Source: Clusia tigrina (lineage: Eukaryota > Arthropoda > Insecta > Diptera > Clusiidae). Taken from it: 64,000 bases of DNA. This document shows positions 1 through 10,229 of the stretch, one piece after another. Location of the stretch: positions 131,766,514-131,830,513 of the forward strand of contig OV050031.1 in NCBI GenBank assembly GCA_920105625.2. The letters run 5' to 3'. A program made the translations under genes and the position numbers. How positions within the stretch are numbered: position 1 is the first letter of the stretch; the number at the start of each line of letters is the position of its first letter. The notes under the pieces were generated by a model. It was not told where the DNA came from and did no database searches. It saw only the letters and a list, made by a program, of their open reading frames with translations.

Positions 1-2690
1 CACCAGTGGCAATAAGTAAATGTTGGATACTCTCCGATTTACAATAATCCTCAAATTCAAGAGAAGTGAAAGCACTACCCCTGTCCGTTATTATCAACTC
101 TGGGTTTCCAAATACACTAGCTTGCTTGCTTAGTCGGTCTAAAACTTCTTGACTGCCGGTACTCTTAGTTGGGTACAACCAGACAAACTTCGAAAATCCA
201 TCCACCACGACTAAAATATGATCATATTGTTTATGGCTGGCCTCCATAGGTCCAACGTGATCTAAGTGGTAAACGACCAAAGGCTTATCCGACTTATCAA
301 TGGGATTAAGAAATCCTTCTTTTCGACCTCGTTTAGCCTCCGAAACAATACACTCAACACAACTTCTGACGACTCTGTCTACCTTGCTACTCGCTTTCTG
401 AATATAGAAATTCTTTTCTAAAAGATCGAGAATCTTCTTTGTTGCAAAATGTCCTTGCCTATGAGATAACTGAATAACGTCTTTCTCCATAGCTGATGGG
501 ATTACTATAAGTTCCTTGTCTGGATTCTTATATAAAATATCAAACTTTATAAAATAATCTTCATATGAGCCGTTTTCTTTAAATTTTCCTAACAGCCTTT
601 ATCCATTCATCTTGTAACTGAGCTTCTTTGATTTGATGCCTCAAAGAGTCTTCTACCATCAAGCAACAAACTCGGCTCAGGCCTCATTTTGGATCCTGAT
701 CTATGCTCAATCTCATACTCAAATTCTTGTAATGAGAGCGCCCATCTTGAAACTCTGACTGGCATGTCCTTTTTCTTCATCGTAATAGCAAACGCGTTAC
801 AATCTGTAACTATTTTAATTTTCCTACCCATAACATATACCCTCCATTTTCGTAAAGCTTCTATGACTGCTAATACCTCTAACTCATAGGATGTATATTT
901 CTGTTCGGCAAGTGTTGTTTTTCTACTCAAATATTCAACGGGATGCAATTGCTGGTCATCTCGATCAGCTTGCAGTAACACTGCACCATACCCGTACATA
1001 CTAGCGTCCGCATGAATTTCAGTGACCGCTCCAGGATTAAATAACTTTAATACTGGTGCTTTAACCAAAGCATTTCTCAACTGTTCAAAAGCTAATCTCT
1101 GCTCATCTCCCATTATAAATTCGACATTTTTCCTCAAAAGATCTGAAAGTGGTTTAGCTACGAACGCAAAATCTGGCACGGATCTTCTAAAATACGAGGC
1201 TAGGCCCAAAAATCTTTGTACCGTTTTCTGATTGACTGGTAATGGAAAATTCGCTATTGCGTTCGTTTTACAGGCTGACGGTAATATACTAGAATTCTCG
1301 ATCTCATAACCCAAAAATGTTATCTTTTTCTTCAGAAACTGGCATTTTTCCCATTTAATTTTAATTCCATTACTTTCGGCTACTTTCAAAACTCTACCCA
1401 ATTTTTCTGTACCTTCTTCTTCTGTCGACCATGTCATCCACATAAATTATAACAATTCCATCATTTATCAATTCTCGGAAAACAGAAGAAATGTATCTAC
1501 AGAACACTGCAGGGGAATTCGAAATTCCAAACGGCACGAATAAAAATTCGAACTGGCCTTTCGCCGTGACGAAAGATGTGCATTTTTGCGATTCTGGTGC
1601 GACCGGCACATGGAAAAAACCGTTTCTTAAATCCAACGTCTTATAAATCTTTGCCTCTTGTAACTTTTGTACAACTTCATCAATTAGTGCCATGGGAAAA
1701 TTGTCTCGTACAATTTTCTCATTCAACTGGCGATAATCACAACAAAGTCTCTTTGTCCCATCCTTTTTACCTACTAAAACTACTGGCGATGAAATCTCCG
1801 AGAAACTGACTCTTACTATTCCGTCCGCTAGCCATTCGTCAACTTGGCTGTCAACTAGTTGCTGATCTGGTATAGAAAGTCTTCGGGGTCTGTGACTAAT
1901 TGGTGTCTCATCAGTATGGACAATTTTCATTTCCACTGGGTGAAAATCAGGTTTTTTAGGATTATATTGAGCAACAAAGGACAATATTAAATTTTTAAAC
2001 TTTACACTTAAACTCGATAAATCTAGGTCTATACTTTCGTCCTTCTCGACGATCATTGTGCTCATCATTTTACAAAATTCATCCTCTTCAATTTTGTCTC
2101 CGACATTACTGTACTCTTTTCCAGTATAAGCAAACAAGTCATCCGGTTTCTCTTCGAAGTTAGCGCTACGAGTCGATTCCACTGATTTGCTTGTTACTTC
2201 ACCCACAACTTTTTTGCTAAATGTGGCCCCTTCTTTTCCTATCGCCATATTTACATATTCAAAGATATCATTTCCGATGACCGCTGAGTAAAGTATGTCA
2301 CCCTCTCTGACAACATGGAATGATATTGGCAAAAGAATACCATCCAAATTTACTTCGACAGTAAAACTTCCTATTGTGGTAATGTCTTTTGCACCAATGC
2401 CTACTAAAGTTTTGGTTTCTTTACTCAATTCTATGTCATCCAATAATAGTAGAATATCAAATATCACTACCGGTGTCTACAATTACCGATACCTCTCTAC
2501 CGTTAATCAAAATATCTTTGAAAACTCGATTTGATGGAACAAGTCTTTGCGATATATAATCTGAAGTTAACGTGCGAACATTTCCGACTGAATTTTTCTT
2601 CTCGTCACTGCCATTTTCTTTTTTGCCACGCACCTTACATTCAAACGACTTGTGTCCAACTTGTTTGCACTTAAAACACCTGACTTCGTT
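1..2690 (-). pseudogene. pol (protease-RT-RNase H-integrase), left arm, broken
   Basis: Zinc-knuckle codons lie at about 2690-2610. The protease VDTGSD motif follows at about 2475, but a 14-nt deletion compared with the right arm disrupts the frame there. RT is open from 2467 to 1394 and runs through the YVDD box, where the frame is lost. RT thumb and RNase H continue at 1443-607 (motif HADASMYG). An 11-nt deletion near 683 shifts the frame before integrase, which remains recognisable from about 610 to the window start. The product would have copied and integrated the element; it is now inactive. Confidence 0.85.
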
Positions 2691-2795
2691 ACTCGTACAT
2701 GCATTTGCTAAATGCGATGTATCGCCACATTTGTAACATTTTCGCAGTTTTTTCTCATCAACTTTATCACCACTTTTGTTGAAATTATTTTTACT

Positions 2796-3533
2796 CTAGC
2801 TAAAACTTGTAGGGTGGTTTGTCGACTTGCCTACTTGATTTACCTTTTCGTAAACCCGCAATTTCTCTTTCAATTCAACCAAATTTGTGGCCTGATAAAG
2901 CATTGATTTATTTGATCTGGAATCCGCGATTCTCTCGACAAAATATTCTATAAGGCTTTCATCGTCTAGTCTTATCTGACTACCGATTTCTTGCAAACTA
3001 TACAGATATTCCCTAAAAGATTCATTTAAACGTTTTTTACGATTTCTCAAAACTTTATGCACTTCCAAAGCTGACAATTTTCTACCAAACTCGTCTTTTA
3101 AACCATCTTTAAGAGATTCCCAAGTTTTTATGGTAGGCTGACTCCTGATAAAAATTTTTGCAGCCCCTTTCAAAAGCTGTTTTGCGTAAATAAATTTCTG
3201 AATACCGCTCCATGTAACCGTAGATGCGCAATCTTCGAATTCTTGAATCCATGTTGCTATTTCTGGCAACCCTTCTCCCGAAAAATGTGAAACTGAATCC
3301 GAGATATCCCGTAAAGTGAATACAGAACCCCTTTCCGGCACACCGTTGGCCACACTATAAACTGATTCATTGTCATCGTCATCATTTGGGTCACTTTCCA
3401 AAGGCTCGATACGGAAGTGAGAAAGTAGTCGCTCACGAAGAACCGGTTTATTCCCAACTCGCGGCAAATTTAACTCAGCCAATTTATTTTTCAAACTTTC
3501 TACGTTTAAGGCAAATATTTCCTCTTTATTCAT
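2796..3533 (-). pseudogene. gag with N-terminal SAP-like motif, left arm
   Basis: This 245-codon open stretch starts at the ATG at 3533, preceded by a purine-rich context. Residues 10-42 fit a SAP motif: leucine-rich helix, then a GNKPVLRERLL-type helix. SAP motifs bind AT-rich or scaffold DNA in nuclear proteins. Residues 80-240 fit an insect retrotransposon Gag capsid. The frame ends at a TAG after SFS where the right arm has CAG, and the same frame then continues into two CCHC zinc knuckles. The stop is therefore a recent nonsense mutation rather than the natural end of Gag. Confidence 0.82.
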
Positions 3534-4619
3534 TTTTACAAGCGAATGTCAACTTTCACAAAGATACAAAATACTTTTCAACAATATATTTTTAATTATT
3601 GATATACAATATTAATCAAAAATTCCAACTTTAATTTTACTCGACAATTTTTTTTTGAAATTTCAAAAAAAAATTTACTTCTCAAAATTATACCAAATTT
3701 TAATTATACAAATTTTATTTTTCAATTCGAATTTTACGTTTGTTTAAATTTTCTTGACAACGCACAGTATATTCTTATTAAATAATTCAATTTGAAATTT
3801 ACAGGGCAATACAAAATTATTTTCCAATTGAAAATTCTTTTCTATATTTCATTTTAAGTTTACCAATTAGAATCAAAATTAATGTTTGATAAGAACTGAA
3901 TTGATGTACAAGGACTGTCAACAACACAATAGATCAGTGCTCCTCAAACTTAAAATCTAATTAGATATACATACGCAGCAGCTGCAATTTTCAAATTAAC
4001 GTTCAAATCTCCTTAATAACCAAGCATGTTCGTTTCAGCAAAATGTAAATACTTTTCCCCTCTTCACGGCAATTCACTGGTTATTATTTCGCTCTCTAGC
4101 TATTTATCCACACACACAGATTGATGTTTATGACTTTTCGTGTTGTTTTTGTTTTTAACTCGTTACAACTCTCGTTTCTTTTTGATTTATGCACACAACC
4201 ACACAGTCTCAAACAACCACCATTTGGAATTGTTTTTTTTTTCCAAATTTTGTTTTCTCTGTTGTCACATAGGCGTTTGATTTGTTTTTTATTTTTTTCT
4301 CTAATAACCACCACTTGGAATTGTTTTTTTGGTTTTGTCGGTTATTTTTCAAATTGTGTTTTCTCTGTTGCCACTCAGGCGTTTGATTCCTTATTTTTTT
4401 TCTTTTAATTCTCTCTCACTCTCAGAGTTATAATGTTTTTTTTCTAGATCGTTTTGTCTTCTTTAGCACTCAACTGTTTACAATTTTCTAGAAGTTTTGT
4501 TTTACTCTTTTTTGTTCCAGTTTTTTTTTTATGGATTTGTTCCCCTTTTTCTCACAAATTTCAGTTATTTATTTTGTTCACACAGCAAATTAAATTATTT
4601 GAATTTTTTCCAAAAGGTT

Positions 4620-4870
4620 TGTTCCAAGCCACTCAGGCTATCATATATCAGTAAATTATTTAAATTTTGTCAAAATATTTTTGTTTTTAAGCCACTCAGG
4701 CTACAGCACAGCAACAAATAATTTAAATTTCTGTACAAATTTTTGTTTCTAAGCCACTCAGGCTATCACACAGCAACAAATTATTTAAATTTTTACAAAA
4801 ATATTTGTTTTTAAGCCACTCAGGCTATCACACAGCAACAAATTATTTAAATTTTTCCTTTCCAACAAGC
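4620..4870 (-). repeat. Leader tandem repeats, about 62 bp, 4 units (left arm)
   Basis: The core 'gcctgagtggctt' (minus strand) recurs at intervals of about 62 bp, with centres near 4630, 4692, 4755 and 4818. Each is followed by an AT-rich spacer ending in a GTTGCTGTGTGATA-like stretch. The array lies between primer site and gag, so it belongs to the untranslated leader. Single degenerate copies of the core ('cgcctgagtggca') also occur near 4370 and 4265. The T-rich open frames in this leader are not supported as genes. Confidence 0.85.
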
Positions 4871-5080
4871 ACCACACAGGTTACTGTTTCTGTTTTTTTT
4901 TTCTTCCAAAAAATTCAAAGCCAAAACCATTTAGGTTGTTTCAAAATCTTTCCACTGTTTATTTTTTTGTTTTTTGGAACGTGTGTCTCCGTTCGTTTAT
5001 TCAAAAAAAAAAACACCCACACACTCAATTGTTTTGCCGCTGTTGCATTTTTTCCACTATTTGTTGGCACGTTTGTCTAC

Positions 5081-5102
5081 GTCAATCCCGGTTGAGCCCC
5101 CA
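5081..5102 (-). promoter_or_regulatory. Primer binding site, left arm
   Basis: Minus-strand TGGGGGCTCAACCGGGATTG begins three bases inside the LTR end. It resembles the 3' end of a proline-type tRNA (TGGGGGCTC..CCGGGATT) with a two-base difference in the middle. The right arm has TGGAGG in place of TGGGGG. Position directly after a TGTAG...CTACA LTR is diagnostic for a primer site; the tRNA identity is tentative. Confidence 0.7.
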
Positions 5103-5105
5103 ATT

Positions 5106-5396
5106 TGTAGTTTAAGGTACACTCTACTGAACCCAAATTTATTGGTTGACGCCAATTTGTGATCACTTCCTTTTCCCTCAGAGAAAACACTCCATTTTAT
5201 TATTAAATGTAATTTATTAAAGTAAATGTTTATTTTTGAAGCGTCTTATTTCATGTGCCCTTATCACTAGCAGTGTAACTTAAAGACTAAAAAAAACAAA
5301 ATAAAATAACTAATTCAATTGACATTCGCGCGCTTGACTGCGAGGGGTTGCCAACTATGAATAACAATGCAGGGTACAGAAATACCAAATCCTACA
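5106..5396 (-). repeat. 5' LTR, left arm (291 bp)
   Basis: On the minus strand the block runs TGTAGGATTTGG... to ...CTTAAACTACA, giving perfect 5-bp inverted ends TGTAG/CTACA. It contains AATAAA-type signals and is followed by the primer site. The right-arm copy is 271 bp, mainly because of a deletion of about 18 nt. The inner neighbour is the C2H2 gene segment, so this LTR boundary marks the insertion point. Confidence 0.82.
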
Positions 5397-5541
5397 TTTA
5401 TATGACCGATGTTTTTTTAGTTTATTTAATAATTCTAATATAATATAATTTTTATTTTTAAAGAAATTATTTGGTATGATAATATTTTCATGTCGGTTTT
5501 TTAAATACAAAATTCAATACGATTATTATACAACCCTTTCA

Positions 5542-6016
5542 CTAAATAAAAATCATCTTTAAGTTGTGAAGAACTGTTTTTTTATGTTGATTGGTTCTCA
5601 AGTGATGATACCATGATTTCGTTGATATCTTAAGCTTGCATGTTTCACAATATATATAACTGCAAGTCGGTTCTTTCTCATTAATATCATTATTTATAGA
5701 CTTGTTTAAATTTAAAGATAGTTGACTGATCGAAACTTCTGTAGAATTATTATTTTCATTCTAATTATCCATATTCTCACATTTATGTTGTTCCTGCATG
5801 ATTATATGCAGCTTTTTATTTTGTGCTTCAATTAATTGCTGTACTTGTTGCTCTATTAATTTCATATAATTGTTGACTTGTATATTCTTTTTCTATATGA
5901 TATTTTGGCTTGTTAGAATGAATATTTCCTGGGTTATGTTTACGTAGAATATGTCTCTTCAAATACCATTTTGAATGGAAAACGCATTCACAAAATTCAC
6001 AAAAAAATGTGTTCAT
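5542..6016 (-). pseudogene. C2H2 zinc-finger protein, left arm (frame shared-broken)
   Basis: The ATG at 6016 opens a 62-codon frame with finger 1, CEFC followed by HILRKH (Cys-x2-Cys-x12-His-x4-His). The frame then runs out, and sequence in a second frame continues with a glutamine-rich coiled-coil stretch (residues KLIEQQVQQLIEAQNKK) and, after one TAG, finger 2 (YCETC...HHLRTNQH). It ends at a stop at 5542-5544. The same frame change and internal TAG occur in the right arm, so they predate the duplication or the gene is spliced in a way I cannot see. Likely a DNA- or RNA-binding protein; family not recognised. Confidence 0.6.
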
Positions 6017-6169
6017 ATTAATTGCACTCTCACAAACACGTTACGACATAAAAACTGATATACGTGAATCTCTTATATAAGAATAAGATATACTAATAAA
6101 ATAATTCAATAATTTTATGTTAAATAAATTCTACATATTAAAACATTGATAACATAATTCTGTATTTAC

Positions 6170-6310
6170 AACAGAAATTTCTGGTTAATACAAGTAATTT
6201 TTTTCCTAATATATTATTATCTAACTAAAATCGAAAATTTCTAGTTAATAGAAGTTATTTTGTTTTCTCTTAATATATTCTTATCTAACTAAAACCGAAA
6301 ATTTCTGGTT
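6170..6310. repeat. Direct repeats of about 65 bp upstream of the 74-codon gene
   Basis: The motif 'gaaaatttct.gtt..' followed by 'aatatattcttatctaactaaaa' recurs about every 65 bp, with two full units and a partial third ending near 6312. It is mirrored in the right arm at about 7375-7520. It sits between the two divergent promoters of the core segment and could hold regulatory sites or an origin-like iteron. That role is inference from position only. Confidence 0.6.
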
Positions 6311-6341
6311 TTTCAAATGTTTTTACTGGAACAAATTTTAA

Positions 6342-6379
6342 TATAAAAGGCATGGATATGGTATAGAATTAATCAGTCA
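6342..6379 (+). promoter_or_regulatory. Pol II core promoter: TATA box and arthropod initiator
   Basis: TATAAAAG at 6342-6349 is followed 33 bases later by ATCAGTC (6372-6378), a match to the arthropod initiator TCAGT. The spacing is that expected for a TATA-Inr pair. A 5' UTR of about 18 nt follows, then a consensus splice donor. The mirrored promoter lies at about 7310-7347 on the minus strand. Confidence 0.75.
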
Positions 6380-6393
6380 ACTTCAGCATTTTG

Positions 6394-6489
6394 GTGAGTT
6401 TACAACTTTCTAAATATATGTCGAGAAATATAAATACAATAATTTTATAATGTTAATTATATTTGAATTTTATTTATATATCCTTTCAG
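6394..6489 (+). other. Predicted 96-nt intron in the 5' UTR
   Basis: Donor TTG|GTGAGT at 6394 and acceptor TATATATCCTTTCAG ending at 6489 fit insect splice consensus. The intron length is typical for flies. Splicing would join a short leader exon from the TATA-Inr promoter to an exon beginning about 11 nt before ATG 6501. The arrangement is conserved in the right arm. Confidence 0.62.
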
Positions 6490-6500
6490 AGAAAACAAAA

Positions 6501-6539
6501 ATGGCCCCTACCAACAATACTTTATTGCAGAAAAAATAA
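6501..6539 (+). CDS. Upstream mini-ORF (12 codons)
   Basis: ATG 6501 encodes MAPTNNTLLQKK and stops at 6539, three bases before the main ATG at 6543. Its sequence parallels the main protein start MTSTNNRFLKEE, so the start region looks duplicated. It may be a translational control ORF, or an alternative first exon that lost its frame. Present in both arms. Confidence 0.4.
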   Translation: MAPTNNTLLQKK

Positions 6540-6542
6540 AAA

Positions 6543-6767
6543 ATGACTTCTACTAACAATAGATTTTTGAAAGAAGAATTCTTGGGTAAAAACCTCAAAC
6601 CATCTTTGGAAATCAAGAATATAGTAATGGATAGTCCAATGAAGATATTAGGAATAACATCAATTTCGACGAAATATGGACGACTGATGATGACAGATTT
6701 AGAAGATATCGCATTGTTTCTACCTGTGCGATTTAATTCACTTAGTGAGAATGCAATAAATTACTAA
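6543..6767 (+). CDS. Small 74-residue protein, left arm
   Basis: The intact frame runs MTSTNNRFLKEE to SENAINY. The central part (about residues 25-65) shows alternating hydrophobics and the motif STKYG followed about 18 residues later by LFLPVRF. This could form a small beta-barrel such as an OB-fold, but that is a guess. It has a TATA-Inr promoter and 5' UTR intron and ends within 25 bases of the central (AT)n. The copies in both arms are open and differ at a single residue (N6 versus K6), suggesting either selection or recent duplication. No known function can be assigned. Confidence 0.65.
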   Translation: MTSTNNRFLKEEFLGKNLKPSLEIKNIVMDSPMKILGITSISTKYGRLMMTDLEDIALFLPVRFNSLSENAINY

Positions 6768-6921
<154 letters not shown>

Positions 6922-7146
6922 TTAGTAATTTATTGCATTCTCACTAAGTGAATTAAATCGCACAGGTAGAAACAATGCGATATCTTCTAAATCTGTCATC
7001 ATCAGTCGTCCATATTTCGTCGAAATTGATGTTATTCCTAATATCTTCATTGGACTATCCATTACTATATTCTTGATTTCCAAAGATGGTTTGAGGTTTT
7101 TACCCAAGAATTCTTCTTTCAAAAATCTATTCTTAGTAGAAGTCAT
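6922..7146 (-). CDS. Small 74-residue protein, right arm
   Basis: This is the mirror copy of the gene at 6543-6767, starting at 7146 and pointing to the axis. It reads MTSTKNRFLKEE where the left arm has MTSTNN; the rest of the translation is identical. The mini-ORF, intron signals and TATA-Inr promoter are mirrored upstream at 7150-7347. The two copies converge tail to tail, so transcripts reading through the axis would be self-complementary. Confidence 0.65.
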   Translation of the reverse strand: MTSTKNRFLKEEFLGKNLKPSLEIKNIVMDSPMKILGITSISTKYGRLMMTDLEDIALFLPVRFNSLSENAINY

Positions 7147-7672
7147 TTTTTATTTTTTCTGCAATAAAGTATTGTTGGTAGGGGCCATTTTTGTTTTTTC
7201 TGAAAGGATATATAAATAAAATTCAAATATAATTAACATTATAAAATTATTGTATTTATATTTCTCGACATATATTTAGAAAGTTGTAAACTCACCAAAA
7301 TGCTGAAGTTGACTGATTAATTCTATACCATATCCATGCCTTTTATATTAAAAATTGTTCCAGTAAAAACATTTGAAAAACCAGAAATTTTCAGTTTTAG
7401 TTAGATAAGAATATATTAAGAGAAAACAAAATAACTTCTATTAACTAGAAATTTTCGATTTTAGTTAGATAATAATATATTAGGAAAAAAATTACTTGTA
7501 TTAACCAGAAATTTCTGTTGTAAATACAGAATTATGTTATCAATGTTTTAATATGTAGAATTTATTTAACATAAAATTATTGAATTATTTTATTAGTATA
7601 TCTTATTCTTATATAAGAGATTCACGTATATAAGTTTTTTTGTCGTAACGTGTTTGTGAGAGTGCAATTAAT

Positions 7673-8147
7673 ATGAACACATTTTTTTCTGAATTTTGTG
7701 AATGCGTTTTCCATTCAAAATGGTATTTGAAGAGACATATTCTACGTAAACATAACCCAGGAAATATTCATTCTAACAAGCCAAAATATCATATAGAAAA
7801 AGAATATACAAGTCAACAATTATATGAAATTAATAGAGCAACAAGTACAGCAATTAATTGAAGCACAAAATAAAAAGCTGCATATAATCATACAGGAACA
7901 ACATAAATGTGAGAATATGGATAATTAGAATGAAAATAATAATTCTACAGAAGTTTCGATCAGTCAACTATCTTTAAATTTAAACAAGTCTATAAATAAT
8001 ATTAGTGAGAAAGAACCGACTTGCAGTTATATATATTGTGAAACATGCAAGCTTAAGATATCAACGAAATCATGGTATCATCACTTGAGAACCAATCAAC
8101 ATAAAAAAACAGTTCTTCACAACTTAAAGATGATTTTTATTTATTGA
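7673..8147 (+). pseudogene. C2H2 zinc-finger protein, right arm
   Basis: Mirror of 5542-6016. The first finger reads SEFC instead of CEFC, so its first zinc ligand is lost by a G-to-C change. The frame change after YTSQ, the coiled-coil stretch, the internal TAG near 7926 and the second finger (8022-8105) match the left arm. A 'ttatataag' TATA-like element lies about 60 bp upstream of the ATG. The gene diverges from the 74-codon gene across about 520 bp of shared promoter. The LTR begins about 140 bp after its stop. Confidence 0.58.
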
Positions 8148-8289
8148 AAGGGTTGTATAATAATCGTATTGAATTTTGTATTTAAAAAACCGACATGAAA
8201 ATATTATCATACCAAATAATTTCTTTAAAAATAAAAATTATATTATATTAGAATTATTAAATAAACTAAAAAAACATCGGTCATATAAA

Positions 8290-8560
8290 TGTAGGATTTG
8301 GTATTTCTGTACCCTGCATTATTATTCATAGTTGGCAACCCCTCGCAGTCAAGCGCGCGAATGTCAATTGAATTAGTTATTTTATTTTGTTTTTTAGTCT
8401 TTAAGTTACACTGCTAGTGATAAGAGCGCATGAAATAAGACGCTTCAAAAATAAACATTTACTTTAATAAATTACATTTATTCTTTGAGGGAAAAGGAAG
8501 TGATCACAAATTGGCGTCAACCAATAAATTTGGGTTCAGTAGAGTGTACCTTAAACTACA
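8290..8560 (+). repeat. 5' LTR, right arm (271 bp)
   Basis: The block runs TGTAGGATTTGG to AAACTACA with matching TGTAG/CTACA ends. It includes AATAAA motifs and is followed by AAT and then the primer site. The flank before it (aaacatcggtcatataaa) belongs to the core segment. Without the 3' LTR a target-site duplication cannot be checked. Confidence 0.82.
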
Positions 8561-8563
8561 AAT

Positions 8564-8585
8564 TGGAGGCTCAACCGGGATTGAC
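8564..8585 (+). promoter_or_regulatory. Primer binding site, right arm
   Basis: TGGAGGCTCAACCGGGATTG starts three bases after the LTR. It equals the left-arm site except A for G at position 4. It is similar to, but not identical with, a tRNA-Pro 3' end complement. Confidence 0.68.
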
Positions 8586-8805
8586 GTAGACAAAAGTGCC
8601 AACAAATAGTGGAAAAAATGCAACAGTGGCAAAACAATTGAGTGTGTGGGTGTTTTTTTTTCCAAAAAACAAAAAAATAAACAGTGGAAAGATTTTGAAA
8701 CAACCTAAATGGTTTTGGCTTTGAATTGTTTGGAAGAAAAAAAAACACAGAAACAGTAACCTGTGTGGTGCTTGTTGGAAAGGAAAAATTTAAATAATTT
8801 GTTGC

Positions 8806-9150
8806 TGTGTGATAGCCTGAGTGGCTTAAAAACAAATATTTTTGTAAAAATTTAAATAATTTGTTGCTGTGTGATAGCCTGAGTGGCTTAAAAACAAATA
8901 TTTTGCTAAAAATTTAAATAATTTGTTGCTGTGTGATAGCCTGAGTGGCTTAAAAACAAATATTTTGCTAAAAATTTAAATAATTTGTTGCTGTGTGATA
9001 GCCTGAGTGGCTTAGAAACAAAAATTTGTACAGAAATTTAAATTATTTGTTGCTGTGCTGTAGCCTGAGTGGCTTAAAAACAAAAATATTTTGACAAAAT
9101 TTAAATAATTTACTGATATATGATAGCCTGAGTGGCTTGGAACAAACCTT
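8806..9150 (+). repeat. Leader tandem repeats, about 62 bp, 6 units (right arm)
   Basis: The core GCCTGAGTGGCTT occurs near 8815, 8877, 8939, 9001, 9062 and 9125, two more than in the left arm. The three units 8806-9000 are almost identical, pointing to recent expansion. They lie in the untranslated leader between primer site and gag. Confidence 0.88.
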
Positions 9151-10229
9151 TTGGAAAAAATTCAAATAATTTAATTTGCTGTGTGAACAAAATAAATAAC
9201 TGAAATTTGTGAGAAAAAGGGGAACAAATCCATAAAAAAAAAACTGGAACAAAAAAGAGTAAAACAAAACTTCTAGAAAATTGTAAACAGTTGAGTGCTA
9301 AAGAAGACAAAACGATCTAGAAAAAAAACATTATAACTCTGAGAGTGAGAGAGAGTTAAAAGAAAAAAAGTAAGGAATCAAACGCCTGAGTGGCAACAGA
9401 GAAAACACAATTTGAAAAATAACCGACAAAACCACAAAAACAATTCCAAGTGGTGGTTATTAGAGAAAAAAATAAAAAAACAAATCAAACGCCTGTGTGA
9501 CAACAGAGAAAACAAAATTTGGAAAAAAAACAATTCCAAATGGTGGTTGTCTGAGACTGTGTGGTTGTGTGCATAAATCAAAAAGAAACGAGAGTTGTAA
9601 CGAGTTAAAAACAAAAACAACACGAAAAGTCATAAACATCAATCTGTGTGTGTGGATATATAGCTAGAGAGCGAAATAATAACCAGTGAATTGCCGTGAA
9701 GAGGGGAAAAGTATTTACATTTTGCTGAAACGAACATGCTTGGTAATTAAGGAGATTTGAACGTTAATTTGAAAATTGCAGCTGCTGCGTATGTATATCT
9801 AATTAGATTTTAAGTTTGAGGAGCACTGATCTATTGTGTTGTTGACAGTCCTTGTACATCAATTCAGTTCTTATCAAACATTAATTTTGATTCTAATTGG
9901 TAAACTTAAAATGAAATATAGAAAAGAATTTTCAATTGGAAAATAATTTTGTATTGCCCTGTAAATTTCAAATTGAATTATTTAATAAGAATATACTGTG
10001 CGTTGTCAAGAAAATTTAAACAAACGTAAAATTCGAATTGAAAAATAAAATTTGTATAATTAAAATTTGGTATAATTTTGAGAAGTAAAATTTTTTGTGA
10101 AATTTCAAAAAAAAATTGTCGAGTAAAATTAAAGTTGGAATTTTTGATTAATATTGTATATCAATAATTAAAAATATATTGTTGAAAAGTATTTTGTATC
10201 TTTGTGAAAGTTGACATTCGCTTGTAAAA

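Larger units (their letters stand above)
1..5396 (-). mobile_element. Ty3/gypsy-like LTR retrotransposon, left-arm copy
   Basis: Read on the minus strand, the order is 5' LTR (5396-5106), primer binding site, leader of about 1.5 kb, gag, zinc knuckles, protease, RT, RNase H and integrase, which runs off the window start. Domain order RT-RNase H-integrase is that of Ty3/gypsy (Metaviridae-like) elements. Gag and Pol appear to share one reading frame when intact. This copy carries a stop after Gag, a 14-nt deletion near the protease motif, the RT frameshift it shares with the right arm, and an 11-nt deletion near base 683 at the RNase H/integrase junction. No 3' LTR is inside the window. Confidence 0.9.

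Noticed and set aside
4121..5162. Several plus-strand frames of 60-100 codons rich in Phe/Leu/Ser, and their mirror frames at 8551-9642.
   Set aside because: They lie in the T-rich (minus strand A-rich) untranslated leader of the retrotransposon, overlap tandem repeats and change with repeat number between the arms. No motif is present.
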